Source of the DNA: Halomonas sp. I5-271120
GTDB taxonomy: Bacteria > Pseudomonadota > Gammaproteobacteria > Pseudomonadales > Halomonadaceae
Direction: 5' to 3'
Assembly (NCBI RefSeq): GCF_030553075.1
Contig: NZ_CP130701.1
Location: forward strand, 1-64,000
DNA: 64,000 nt
This document shows positions 27,531 through 36,616 of this stretch, one piece after another (within the stretch, counting starts at the first letter, position 1; every line of letters begins with the position of its first letter). A program made the translations under genes and the position numbers. The notes under the pieces are model-generated. The model was not told the DNA's origin. It ran no database searches and was given only the letters and a program-made list of their open reading frames with translations.

Positions 27531-28349
27531 ATGACCTGGCTCAAGTACCTGCTGTTGCCCCCCTTCATCAACGTACTGCTGGGCGTATTGGGACTGATTT
27601 TCTGGCGCCGCCTGCCCTGGCTGGGGGGGATCATGCTGGTTCTCGGCGTGGGCGGCCTGCTGTGGCTGGCCACCCCCACCGCGAGCCATTGGCTGCGGGC
27701 CGGTCTGGAACCCTACTCGGCAGTGACGCAGGACGCGCTTGACTCGACCCAGGCCATTGTGGTGCTGGGCGGCGGCCGTGACTATCAGAGCCCCGAGTTC
27801 GGCTGGGGGGACGCCCCCAATAACGCAACCTGGCGCCGCCTCGCCTATGCCGCGCGCCTGCACCGGCAAAGTGACCTGCCCCTGATGGTCAGTGGCGGAC
27901 GGATGCATGACGAGGCGCGCGCCGAGGCCACGCTGATGAAACTGGCGCTAAGGGACAGCTTTGGGCTGGAGCCCACCTGGGCGGAAACCCAAAGCCGTAA
28001 TACGGCGGAAAATGCGCGCTACAGTGCGGCAGTGCTCAAAAAGGAAGGCATCCATCGGGTAGCGCTGGTGTCCCAGGCCTGGCATTTACCACGCGCCGTG
28101 CTCGAATTCGAGGAAGCGGGGCTCAGCGTCCTGCCCGCCCCCACCGAATTTGCCAGCCCGCCACCTGACGGCCTGTGGGCCTGGCTGCCCCGCGCCTACC
28201 ATCTGCGCCAGAGCACCCAGGCCCTACATGAGTGGCTTGGGCGGGGCGTATTTGAGATTCGCGAATGGCTGACAAATGACGTAGTGGGACTGCGCGACGA
28301 GATCATTAGTGACTGGACCGAGGCCGAGACTGAGTCGACCGGCGCCTAA
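27531..28349 (+). CDS. YdcF/ElyC family (DUF218) membrane protein
   Basis: A 272-residue protein. Two N-terminal membrane helices (~7-45) are followed by a DUF218 domain with AIVVLGGGRDY, LMVSGGRMHDE, SRNTAENARY and VSQAWHLPRA, the family signatures. ElyC acts in envelope (peptidoglycan/lipid carrier) homeostasis, and other members are uncharacterised. I chose the second ATG (27531) because the AGGG ribosome-binding site is properly spaced from it and touches the first ATG (27525). It converges on the GntR gene with a 4-nt overlap of stops. Confidence 0.85.
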   Translation: MTWLKYLLLPPFINVLLGVLGLIFWRRLPWLGGIMLVLGVGGLLWLATPTASHWLRAGLEPYSAVTQDALDSTQAIVVLGGGRDYQSPEFGWGDAPNNATWRRLAYAARLHRQSDLPLMVSGGRMHDEARAEATLMKLALRDSFGLEPTWAETQSRNTAENARYSAAVLKKEGIHRVALVSQAWHLPRAVLEFEEAGLSVLPAPTEFASPPPDGLWAWLPRAYHLRQSTQALHEWLGRGVFEIREWLTNDVVGLRDEIISDWTEAETESTGA

Positions 28350-29092
28350 GCGTCCCGGCGGCTGAGTGAGTGGCTGCGGCCGAACAGGACGCCGAGGTCA
28401 ATGGCGCCGCTTGGGGCGTGAAGATCAAGCAACGCCTCGAGGGAGCTCAGGTGCATCTGCACCCTGGCACGGGCGGCATCGGGCTGCCCCGCGACCAGCT
28501 GCGCCAGCAGGTCGTCATGATCGCCTTCCAGATAACAGGACGCCAGGTCCGACGGCTTGTAAAGCGCGATGACGATGGAGGTTCGCAGGATCAGCTCGCG
28601 AAGCATGGCACCCAGGGTGCGGTTGGGGGAATGCTCGGCCAGGCAATGATGGAAGGCCAGCGACTCTTCGATGCGCCGCTCCTCGTCTCCTCGAGTAAAG
28701 GCGGCCTTCTCCGCTTCGGCCAGGGCCGCGAGACGCTGGTGCACCGCAGGCGGTAAGGTGCCGGTCAGCAACGCCACCACCTCGCCCTCGATCAGGCGGC
28801 GCGCGGCGAATATCTCGCGGGTCTCGTCGACATCGGGAGACGCCACCCGCGCCACCTGATTGGGCCGCTGTACCGCGACATGGTTGGCAACCAGCCGGGT
28901 CAGCGCCTTGCGCACCACCGAGCGGCTAACGCCGAAGGCTTCTCCCAGTGCCACCTCAGGCAGCCGGGTGCCCGGTGGCAGGCGCTGCGTCAGCACCGCC
29001 CGCCGGACCTGTTCGACGATCTGTTCATCGCTGACGCGACTGCCCACCGGGGTATTGCTTCCATACCGCTCGTGCTGCCAACTGCCGCCCAT
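28346..29092 (-). CDS. GntR family transcriptional regulator (FCD subfamily)
   Basis: A 248-residue regulator with an N-terminal winged helix-turn-helix (~20-88; GTRLPEVALGEAFGVSRSVVRKAL is split around the turn) and a C-terminal FCD ligand-binding domain rich in helices with FHHCLAEHSPN. FCD regulators sense small organic acids or related metabolites. The position next to xdh and guaD genes suggests a role in purine or ureide use, but this is inference. No operator was identified. Confidence 0.88.
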   Translation of the reverse strand: MGGSWQHERYGSNTPVGSRVSDEQIVEQVRRAVLTQRLPPGTRLPEVALGEAFGVSRSVVRKALTRLVANHVAVQRPNQVARVASPDVDETREIFAARRLIEGEVVALLTGTLPPAVHQRLAALAEAEKAAFTRGDEERRIEESLAFHHCLAEHSPNRTLGAMLRELILRTSIVIALYKPSDLASCYLEGDHDDLLAQLVAGQPDAARARVQMHLSSLEALLDLHAPSGAIDLGVLFGRSHSLSRRDA

Positions 29093-29263
29093 ACTCGCCG
29101 TCCGCCTGGGTCACGCCCCGCTAAAAGCGCGCCACTGTCTGAATTGAAAAGCCACCGCCTAAATTGAAAACCTAAACGTCACAACGTCCAAGTGAACTGA
29201 AGTAGCCTTGGCGACCACCTGACCGGGCCGCCATTGTATACCGGCGCTGTATAGCGGGTCAGC

Positions 29264-29944
29264 TTAGCGGCAAACACCACAGCCCTTGAGGATCAGCCGA
29301 CACAGGAAGTCAGTGATCTCCTGGTAGTCCTGCTCGCTCAATGCCTCGCGCCCGGTAATACCCAGCACCTGGGGTTCGAAGTCGGCATAGTGCTGAGTCG
29401 CCGACCAGATCAGGAAAATCAGCCAGACCGGGTCTACCGGGTCCATCACCCCCCGCTCGGCCCATTGTTCGAAGACCCTGGCCCGTGTCTGCACCCAATT
29501 GCGCAGCTCACCGCGCAGGTAGTCCTGTAGAAAAGGCGCGCCGCCGAGCACCTCGGCGGCGAACAGACGCGAGCCTCGTGGGTGCGCCCGGCTCAGCGCC
29601 ATCTTGCTGCGGATGAAGGCTTCCAGCACCTCGGCCGGATCATCCTCGACGCTGATGTCGTCAAGCATGGCGTTCCAGCGCGCCATCATGCGCTCAAGCA
29701 GCGCCACATAGAGTCGCCGCTTGCTACCCACGTAATAGAGCACATTGGACTTGGGCAGCCCCGCCGCTTCGGCAATCGCCTGCACGCTGCCGCCCCGATA
29801 GCCGTGCTGGGCGAAGACCGCCTCGGCGGCCTCGAGAATCGTCTCCTCGTTGCGCTGGCGAATCGCCGAGGCTTCGCTTTCCCCGGCGCTGGAGCTGGCA
29901 CTAGAGCTGATCGGCGGGCTGCCGACCTCGGAAATCACCGTCAT
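29264..29944 (-). CDS. RutR-like TetR family regulator
   Basis: A 226-residue repressor-like protein with a TetR helix-turn-helix at ~20-70 (GGSVQAIAEAAGLPKSNVLY) and a YcdC/RutR-type C-terminal domain (AEVLGGAPFLQDYL, IWSATQHYADFEPQV). RutR of E. coli binds uracil and thymine and controls pyrimidine and purine genes. The start may be at 29956; MTVISEVG at 29944 is preferred. It is divergent from xdhABC, and a perfect RutR consensus palindrome sits just upstream of xdhA, supporting both the family call and its target. Confidence 0.85.
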   Translation of the reverse strand: MTVISEVGSPPISSSASSSAGESEASAIRQRNEETILEAAEAVFAQHGYRGGSVQAIAEAAGLPKSNVLYYVGSKRRLYVALLERMMARWNAMLDDISVEDDPAEVLEAFIRSKMALSRAHPRGSRLFAAEVLGGAPFLQDYLRGELRNWVQTRARVFEQWAERGVMDPVDPVWLIFLIWSATQHYADFEPQVLGITGREALSEQDYQEITDFLCRLILKGCGVCR

Positions 29945-30094
29945 CGCAGGTCTCAAGGTAGGATCAGGAAACTATCGGCCAAGGCATGCATCAGCCAGGG
30001 CCAGGCACTCAGCTTGCCGCAGCCACCGGAAGCCGGCAACGGCCACATCTCAGCTCTTGCACTGTCGGGCGCTTTGCGCCAACCTTTGATCATC

Positions 30095-30110
30095 TTGACC
30101 ATTTGGTCAA
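30095..30110. promoter_or_regulatory. RutR-type operator upstream of xdhA
   Basis: The 16-bp palindrome TTGACCATTTGGTCAA is an exact match to the published RutR consensus TTGACCAnnTGGTCAA. It ends 40 nt before the xdhA start and lies within the divergent tetR-xdhA region, where it could control either gene. Confidence 0.8.
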
Positions 30111-30150
30111 GAAAGAAAACGTTCCAACAATAACAACCTGGAACCGCGCA

Positions 30151-31689
30151 ATGATCGACTTCCATTTCAACGGCGAGCCCCGGTCGCTTGCCGGCCTTCC
30201 TGCAGACACCAGCGTGCTGGAGCTGCTTCGCACGCGCCTTAACGCCACCGGCACCAAGGAAGGCTGCGCCTCCGGCGACTGCGGCGCCTGCACCGTGGCG
30301 ATCGGCGAGCCAGACGGACATGGCGGTCTTCGCTATCACAATGCCAATGCCTGTATTCTGCCGGCCCATCAGCTCAAGGGCTGTCACCTGGTCACCGTCG
30401 AAGGCCTCGCCAGGGGCGATGCCCTGCACCCCGCTCAGGCCGCCATGGTCGACTGCCACGCCAGTCAGTGCGGTTTCTGCACCCCGGGCATCGTGATGTC
30501 GCTGTTTACCCTTTATGAGAGCACCCTCCATGAGGCCGGGCGCCAGCACGCCTCGCTGGCCCCCTTCTCTCAAGTACGCCTTGAGGCCGCCCTGGGAGGC
30601 AACCTGTGCCGCTGCACCGGCTACCGGCCGATCCGCGATGCCGCCCAGGCCATGCTGGCCTACCCGGCCAATGAGCACCAAGCCGCCTGGGCCGAGGATA
30701 AAAGCCTCCCCGCAAGCGTAGCGGCCAGCGCCGCCCGGCATGAGAGCGACATGGGAAGCACGCCGTGCACCGGCCAAGCTGGCGAAGGGAAGTATCATCA
30801 GCCGGCGAGCCTCGCGGCCCTACTCGACCTGCGCCGCAACCGCCCCGAGGCACGCCTGGTCGCCGGCGCCACCGACCTGTGGCTCGAGCGCACCCAGCAG
30901 CTCAAGGCACTGCTTGAGCTGATCGATCTGCGCCACGTGGCCGAGCTCCAAGTGCTCGAGGAACACGACCAGGGGCTGCATATCGGCGCCGCCGTGACCT
31001 ATGCCCGACTCGAGCCGCTGTTCGAGGCGCACTTTCCGGCCTTTGCCCGACTGCTGCATCGCTTCGCCTCCTCGCAGATCCGCCATCGCGCGACTCTGGG
31101 TGGCAACGTTGCCAACGCCTCACCCATTGGCGACGGCCCACCGGTGCTGCTGGCTCTGGATGCCACCCTGGTGCTTGACGGGCCCAAAGGCTCCCGCGAA
31201 CTGCCGGCTCAGGCGTTCTTCCTCGACTACCGCCAGACGGCGCTCGCCCCGCAGGAAGTCCTGCGTGAGATCCGGCTGCCCTGGCTGCCCGAAGGACGCC
31301 AGCTCAAGGTATGGAAGCTCTCCAAACGCCGTGAAGACGACATCTCCGCGGTCCTCGGCGCCTTCAGCTGGCAGCTCGAGGATGGTCGACTCCGCGACGT
31401 TCGACTGGCCTTCGGCGGCATGGCGGCGATTCCCGCCCGTGCCCAGGGCGCCGAGGCCGCACTCGAAGGGCAGTCACCGTCCGAGGCGGTCTTCGCCGCC
31501 GCCAGGCAGGCGCTCGCTGAGGATTTCCAGCCGTTGAGCGACGTGCGTGGCTCAAGCGCCTATCGCCGCCTCGCCGCCGCCAACCTGCTCGAGCGCCTGC
31601 GGCTCAAGATCGTGACCGCCGCTTCGCAGAAGGCGGACACCCCAGACACCCCGGCTGTAGAGGTGACTCTCGATGCGTACGCTGACTAG
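30151..31689 (+). CDS. xdhA: Xanthine dehydrogenase small subunit (2Fe-2S/FAD)
   Basis: A 512-residue subunit. Residues 1-~170 carry two 2Fe-2S clusters, with motifs GCASGDCGACTVAIG and CQ-C-GFCTPG followed by NLCRCTGYRPI. Residues ~205-500 form the FAD domain, with LVAGATDLWLE and LGGNVANASPIGDGPP. With XdhB it oxidises hypoxanthine to xanthine and urate. I chose the ATG at 30151; the upstream frame covers the operator. It overlaps xdhB by 17 nt. Confidence 0.95.
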   Translation: MIDFHFNGEPRSLAGLPADTSVLELLRTRLNATGTKEGCASGDCGACTVAIGEPDGHGGLRYHNANACILPAHQLKGCHLVTVEGLARGDALHPAQAAMVDCHASQCGFCTPGIVMSLFTLYESTLHEAGRQHASLAPFSQVRLEAALGGNLCRCTGYRPIRDAAQAMLAYPANEHQAAWAEDKSLPASVAASAARHESDMGSTPCTGQAGEGKYHQPASLAALLDLRRNRPEARLVAGATDLWLERTQQLKALLELIDLRHVAELQVLEEHDQGLHIGAAVTYARLEPLFEAHFPAFARLLHRFASSQIRHRATLGGNVANASPIGDGPPVLLALDATLVLDGPKGSRELPAQAFFLDYRQTALAPQEVLREIRLPWLPEGRQLKVWKLSKRREDDISAVLGAFSWQLEDGRLRDVRLAFGGMAAIPARAQGAEAALEGQSPSEAVFAAARQALAEDFQPLSDVRGSSAYRRLAAANLLERLRLKIVTAASQKADTPDTPAVEVTLDAYAD

Positions 31690-34138
31690 GCTATCTTCCG
31701 CTTCTGCTTCCTCACCGGATTCGGTTGGCGACGCGACGGCTTTCGATGCCAAGAACGTCGATGCCAAAAGCGTCGATGCCAAGGCAACACAGCAGCATGA
31801 GAGCGCCATCAAGCATGTCACCGGGCAGGCGGCCTACATCGACGACCTGCCGGCACCGGCCAACGCACTGCATATTGCCCTCGGCCTGTCGCCAGTGGCC
31901 CATGGCCGTCTTGAGCGACTCGACCTGGACCCGGTGCGGGCCATGCCAGGCGTGGTCGATGTCATCACGATCCGTGATGTGCCGGGACACACCGACATCG
32001 GCCCGGTCTTTCCCGGCGACCCGATCTTCGTCGAGGACGAGATCAGCTACGCCGGCCAGTGCCTGTTTGCAGTGGCCGCAGAGAGCCATGACGCTGCACG
32101 CCGCGCCGCCAGGGCCGCGATCATCGAGATCGACGAGCAGCCGGCGAGCCTCGACCCGGTGGCCGCTGCCGCGAAGAACGACGTGGTGCGCCCCACTCAC
32201 GTCCAGCAGTCCGGCGACTGGCAGCGCGTTCTCGAGGAGTCGCTGTATGTCGTCGAGGGCGAGCAGTTTATCGGCGGCCAGGAGCACTTCTATCTGGAAG
32301 GCCAGGCCTGTCTGGTGACCCCCAGCGAGGACGAAGGCGTGGTGGTACATACCTCGAACCAGCACCCCAGCGAGACCCAGAAGCTAGTCGCCGAGGTACT
32401 GGGCATTCCCTTCCATGCGGTGACCGTTGAGGTACGCCGGATGGGTGGTGGCTTTGGTGGCAAGGAGACCCAGGCCTCGCCCTGGGCCTGCATCGCCGCG
32501 CTGATCGCCCGGCGCACCAGGCGCCCGGCTCGCCTGCGGCTGTCCCGGGGCGATGACATGCGCCTCACCGGCAAGCGCCACCCCTTTCACAGCCGCTATC
32601 GGCTGGCGGTAGATGACGACGGGGTGATCCAGGGCGGCGACATGACCCTGATCGGTGACTGCGGCTACTCACCGGATCTCTCCGAGGCGATCGTCGACCG
32701 GGCCATGTTCCACGCCGACAACGCCTATTCCCTGGGCGCGGCGCGTGTCACCGGCCATCGGGCGCGCACCCATACCGCCTCGAATACCGCCTTTCGCGGC
32801 TTCGGTGGCCCACAGGGCATGATGCTGATCGAGCAGGCGATGGACGATATCGCCCACCGCCTGGGCGAAGACCCGCTGAGCATTCGCAAGCGCAACCTCT
32901 ATCGCCCGGGACGGGCCACGACGCATTACGGCCAGGAGGTCGAACAGCTCGATCTGCTGCACACCCTGATCGAAAAGCTCGAATCAAGCAGCGACTATTG
33001 GGCGCGCCGCACCGAGATCAGCGCCTACAACGCGAGAAGCCCGATCATCCGCCGCGGCCTGGCGCTGACGCCGGTGAAGTTTGGTATCTCCTTCACCGCC
33101 AAGCACCTCAACCAGGCCGGCGCCCTACTGCACGTCTATACCGACGGCAGCGTAATGATCAATCACGGCGGCACCGAGATGGGCCAGGGCCTGCACACCA
33201 AGGTCTGCCAGGTGGTGGCCCGGGAGCTGGGACTCGAGCTGTCATCCGTGCGCATCAGCGCCACCCGCACCGACAAGGTGCCCAACACCTCGCCCACGGC
33301 GGCCTCCAGCGGGGCCGACCTCAACGGCCAGGCGGCCCGGGACGCGGCGCTCAAGCTGCGCGAGCGGCTATTCGCCTTTGCCCTCAAGGCCCTGTGGCCC
33401 GAAGCCGGGCTGGACCAGGACGACCTGCATCTGAAGAGCGGCATGCTGGTGGCGGGCGACGGCGAAGGAAAGTACCGCATCCCCTGGGGCGAGCTGGTCC
33501 AGGCGGCCTATATCGGCCGCGTCTCGCTCTCGGCCCAGGGCTTCTACTCGACGCCGCTGATCCATTACGACCGCGAGTCCGCCCAGGGCCGGCCCTTCTA
33601 CTACTTCGCCTATGGCGCGGCGGTCAGCGAGGTCGCCGTAGACACCCTGTCCGGCGAGTATCAGGTGACGCGAGTGGATATCCTGCACGACGTCGGCGAC
33701 TCCCTGAACCCGGCGATCGACATCGGCCAGATCGAGGGCGGCTTCATCCAGGGCATGGGCTGGTTGACCAGCGAGGAGCTCAAGTGGAATGACGCCGGCC
33801 GACTGCTCAGCGACGGCCCCGCCACCTACAAGATCCCGGCCTTCGGTGACCTGCCGGCGATCTTCAACGTCGAGCTACTCGAGGGCCACCCCAACTCCCA
33901 AGCGAGTATCTATCGCTCCAAGGCCGTGGGCGAGCCACCCTTCATGCTGGCGATCTCGGTCTGGTCGGCGCTGCGCGATGCGCTTTCGAGCCTTGCCCCC
34001 ACCGGTCATCAGTGCCCGCGGCTGGATACGCCGGCCACTCCGGAGCGGGTGCTAATGGCCATTGAGGCCCTCCGCCAGCATGCCGCTGAGCAGACCTCAG
34101 ACATGCCTCGGGAGGACGATCAGCATGCCCCGGCCTGA
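31673..34138 (+). CDS. xdhB: Xanthine dehydrogenase large subunit (molybdopterin-binding)
   Basis: An 821-residue molybdenum subunit. The conserved part starts near residue 42 (HESAIKHVTGQAAYIDD). Visible motifs are EVRRMGGGFGGKE, TAFRGFGGPQGM and the late GEPPFMLAISV with the catalytic Glu. The first ~40 residues hold a DAKNVDAKSVDAKAT repeat (15-bp units) that looks like a non-conserved extension. It catalyses hydroxylation of the purine at the Moco site. It overlaps both xdhA and xdhC. Confidence 0.95.
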   Translation: MRTLTRLSSASASSPDSVGDATAFDAKNVDAKSVDAKATQQHESAIKHVTGQAAYIDDLPAPANALHIALGLSPVAHGRLERLDLDPVRAMPGVVDVITIRDVPGHTDIGPVFPGDPIFVEDEISYAGQCLFAVAAESHDAARRAARAAIIEIDEQPASLDPVAAAAKNDVVRPTHVQQSGDWQRVLEESLYVVEGEQFIGGQEHFYLEGQACLVTPSEDEGVVVHTSNQHPSETQKLVAEVLGIPFHAVTVEVRRMGGGFGGKETQASPWACIAALIARRTRRPARLRLSRGDDMRLTGKRHPFHSRYRLAVDDDGVIQGGDMTLIGDCGYSPDLSEAIVDRAMFHADNAYSLGAARVTGHRARTHTASNTAFRGFGGPQGMMLIEQAMDDIAHRLGEDPLSIRKRNLYRPGRATTHYGQEVEQLDLLHTLIEKLESSSDYWARRTEISAYNARSPIIRRGLALTPVKFGISFTAKHLNQAGALLHVYTDGSVMINHGGTEMGQGLHTKVCQVVARELGLELSSVRISATRTDKVPNTSPTAASSGADLNGQAARDAALKLRERLFAFALKALWPEAGLDQDDLHLKSGMLVAGDGEGKYRIPWGELVQAAYIGRVSLSAQGFYSTPLIHYDRESAQGRPFYYFAYGAAVSEVAVDTLSGEYQVTRVDILHDVGDSLNPAIDIGQIEGGFIQGMGWLTSEELKWNDAGRLLSDGPATYKIPAFGDLPAIFNVELLEGHPNSQASIYRSKAVGEPPFMLAISVWSALRDALSSLAPTGHQCPRLDTPATPERVLMAIEALRQHAAEQTSDMPREDDQHAPA
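31745..31784. repeat. 15-bp in-frame tandem repeat at the XdhB N-terminus
   Basis: Two full 15-bp units and part of a third (gatgccaag-type) encode the DAKxVDAK repeat ahead of the conserved domain. Confidence 0.75.
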
Positions 34139-35021
34139 CGCCCGCCCCCTGGAAGGGCATGACCTTAACTGGCACACCGCCCTGCATCGGTTGCAGGAAG
34201 ACGCCCAGCCCCATGTGCTGGCGACCCTGGTCGGCGCGGCCGGCTCAACGCCCCGGGAGCCCGGCACCAAGATGGTCATCACGCCGGAGACCAGCTTCGA
34301 TACCCTGGGGGGCGGTACCTTCGAGTATCAGGTGATCGCCGCCGCCCGGGAGGCCCTGACGCGGGGCGACACTGCGCCAAGCCTCGAGGCCTTCCCTCTG
34401 GGCGGCCGCTCCGGGCAGTGCTGTGGCGGCTATGTGCACGTGCTGATCGAACCCTTCGCCGGCGCCGAGCGACGAATCGCCCTGTTCGGCGCCGGCCATG
34501 TCGGCCAGGCCCTGGCGAGTCTGATCACCCCGCTGCCCTGGCGCCTGGACTGGTTCGACAGCCGCCCCGATGCCTTCCCGCCATGGGTCAAGTGCGAGCC
34601 GGCGCCACCGCGTCTAAAGCTTCATTCAAGCGGGGCGGAACCGGCAGCGGCCTCAGCCGCCGTGCACTCGCTCTCACCGGGCAGCGATGTTCTGGTGATG
34701 ACCCATGACCACGGCCAGGACCTCGCGCTCATCGATGCCCTGCTCAAGCGTCACGACCTGGCCTCGATCGGCCTGATCGGCTCCGCCAGCAAGTGGGCAA
34801 GCTTCAAGCGCCGGCTTATGGAGGCCGGCCATGATCCAGACAACATCGCTCGCGTGCGCTGCCCGATCGGCATTGCCGGCGCAAACGGCAAGCGCCCCTA
34901 CGAGATCGCCCTTGCCGTGGTAGCTGAACTGATGACGCTGGCAGCTGCTCGGCCTAACGCGCCGGATAGACGCGGCATTGTCCCCGAGACGCTGCGTCAG
35001 GCCTTCGGCCCGGACCGCTAG
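34125..35021 (+). CDS. xdhC: Xanthine dehydrogenase accessory protein XdhC
   Basis: A 298-residue chaperone that loads the sulfurated molybdenum cofactor into XdhB. The XdhC/CoxI N-terminal domain has TLVGAAGSTPREPGTKM and GRSGQCCGG with a Cys pair. A C-terminal Rossmann-like domain has RIALFGAGHVGQAL and IGLIGSASKWASFKRRL. The start at 34125 follows a GGAGGAC ribosome-binding site and overlaps the xdhB end by 14 nt, so the operon is coupled. Confidence 0.95.
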   Translation: MPRPDARPLEGHDLNWHTALHRLQEDAQPHVLATLVGAAGSTPREPGTKMVITPETSFDTLGGGTFEYQVIAAAREALTRGDTAPSLEAFPLGGRSGQCCGGYVHVLIEPFAGAERRIALFGAGHVGQALASLITPLPWRLDWFDSRPDAFPPWVKCEPAPPRLKLHSSGAEPAAASAAVHSLSPGSDVLVMTHDHGQDLALIDALLKRHDLASIGLIGSASKWASFKRRLMEAGHDPDNIARVRCPIGIAGANGKRPYEIALAVVAELMTLAAARPNAPDRRGIVPETLRQAFGPDR

Positions 35022-35090
35022 GCGCTCACTCTAGCCCTCGATTACCCTTTAGCTCGCTACGTCTTTGAATATCGCTGGAGATAATTCCCC

Positions 35091-36443
35091 ATGACCGACC
35101 CCCGCCCCACCATGCGCGTGCTGCGAGGCCCCCTGGTGCGCCTTCTCGATGATCCGGGCGAAGACGACCAGCCCGCGCCGGGCAGCCTGTCCTACCTTCA
35201 GGACGGCGCCCTTTGGCTCGAGGATGGCCGGGTACGGGCCGTGGGGAGCTATCACGAGCTCGCACCTCACCTGCCGGTTGGGATCGAGGTGGTGGACTAT
35301 GCCGGCAAGCTGATGATGCCTGGCTTCATCGACAGCCACGTCCACTATGTGCAGCTCGATATCCTGGCCTCCTACGGCCGCCAGCTGCTCGACTGGCTCA
35401 ACGATTACACCTTCCCCGAGGAGTGTCGTTTCGCCGAGCGCGCCCACGGCGAGGCCGTGGCCGAGGCCTTCCTCGACGAACAGTTGCGGGCCGGCACCAC
35501 CACTTCACAGGTATTCTGCAGCTCGCACCCTCAGTCGGTGGATGCCTTTTTCACCGCCGCTCAGCGTCGAGGTCTGCGCATGCTGGCCGGCAAGGTACTG
35601 ATGGATCGCAATGCCCCGGCGGCGCTCACTGACAGCGTGGCCAGCGGTGTGGCCGACAGCGAACGGCTGATCGCTGACTGGCACGGCAAGGACCGGCTCG
35701 GCTATTCGCTGACCCCGCGCTTCGCGCCCACCTCAACGGCGGCCCAGTTGGACGCGACCGGCGCCATCCTGAGGGCGGCGCCGGACCTGCACCTGCAGAC
35801 GCACCTGGCCGAGAATGCCGGCGAGATCGCCTGGGTCGCCGAGCTGTTCCCCGAAGAAAAGGACTATCTCGCGGTCTATGAACGCTATGGCCTGGTCGGT
35901 CCGACCAGCACCTTCGCCCATGGGATTCATCTGGATCAGCCCATGCGCGAGCGGCTGGCCGGGGCCGGCGCCAATATCGCCTTCTGCCCCACGTCTAACC
36001 TCTTCCTCGGCAGCGGCCTCTTCGACCGGCTGGCATGCCGAGAGGCGGGGCTCGCCACCAGCCTCGCCAGCGACGTCGGCGGTGGCACGGATCTCTGTGG
36101 CTTCGCCACCCTCAAGGCCGCCTATCAGGTCGGTCAACTGCTCGGCCAGCCGCTGACCGCCTGGCAGGGCTTCTACCGTCTGACGCTTGGCAATGCCCGA
36201 GCCCTGCATCTCGATCGCCACATCGGCGCCCTGCAACCCGGCCAGGAGGCCGATATCGTGGTGCTCGACCCGGCGGCTACGCCGCTGCTGGCCCGGCGCA
36301 CGACGCGAATCGGCAAGACAGGATGCCTGGAGCCATCAAGCCTCGGTGAGCTTCTCTTCGCGCTGATGATGCTCGGCGATGATCGCAGCGTCTTCGCCAC
36401 CTGGGCCGGCGGCGAGTGCGTGCATAGGCGGGACAGCCACTGA
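35091..36443 (+). CDS. guaD: Guanine deaminase
   Basis: A 450-residue amidohydrolase converting guanine to xanthine, the substrate of the enzyme encoded upstream. Motifs are GFIDSHVHYVQ (metal-binding HxH), TTTSQVFCSSHP, HLAEN, FAHGIHL and SDVGGGTDLC with the catalytic Asp. The length agrees with bacterial GuaD (~435-450). It lies 69 bp after xdhC on the same strand and is probably in the same operon. Confidence 0.95.
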   Translation: MTDPRPTMRVLRGPLVRLLDDPGEDDQPAPGSLSYLQDGALWLEDGRVRAVGSYHELAPHLPVGIEVVDYAGKLMMPGFIDSHVHYVQLDILASYGRQLLDWLNDYTFPEECRFAERAHGEAVAEAFLDEQLRAGTTTSQVFCSSHPQSVDAFFTAAQRRGLRMLAGKVLMDRNAPAALTDSVASGVADSERLIADWHGKDRLGYSLTPRFAPTSTAAQLDATGAILRAAPDLHLQTHLAENAGEIAWVAELFPEEKDYLAVYERYGLVGPTSTFAHGIHLDQPMRERLAGAGANIAFCPTSNLFLGSGLFDRLACREAGLATSLASDVGGGTDLCGFATLKAAYQVGQLLGQPLTAWQGFYRLTLGNARALHLDRHIGALQPGQEADIVVLDPAATPLLARRTTRIGKTGCLEPSSLGELLFALMMLGDDRSVFATWAGGECVHRRDSH

Positions 36444-36499
36444 GTCGAGCATCGAAGGGAAAGGCCCCGCGACGAGCCTCGGCGCAGGGCACAGCCGGC

Positions 36500-36547
36500 C
36501 ATCGAGAAGACAGTCGAGAAGACAGTCGAGAAGACAGTCGAGACGAC
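36500..36547. repeat. 12-bp tandem repeat after guaD
   Basis: Four 12-bp units of the form agtcgagaagac with small changes, between the convergent guaD and membrane-protein genes. Confidence 0.85.
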
Positions 36548-36560
36548 AATCTGGGCGAGG

Positions 36561-36584
36561 AAAAAGAGCGGCGCGAGGCCGCTC
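36561..36584 (-). terminator. Rho-independent terminator for the minus-strand membrane-protein gene
   Basis: A 7-bp stem (gagcggc/gccgctc at 36566-36572 and 36578-36584) is followed on the minus strand by five T. Confidence 0.65.
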
Positions 36585-36616
36585 GGTGCTTGAACCTCGG
36601 CGCTTGGTCTCAGCGC

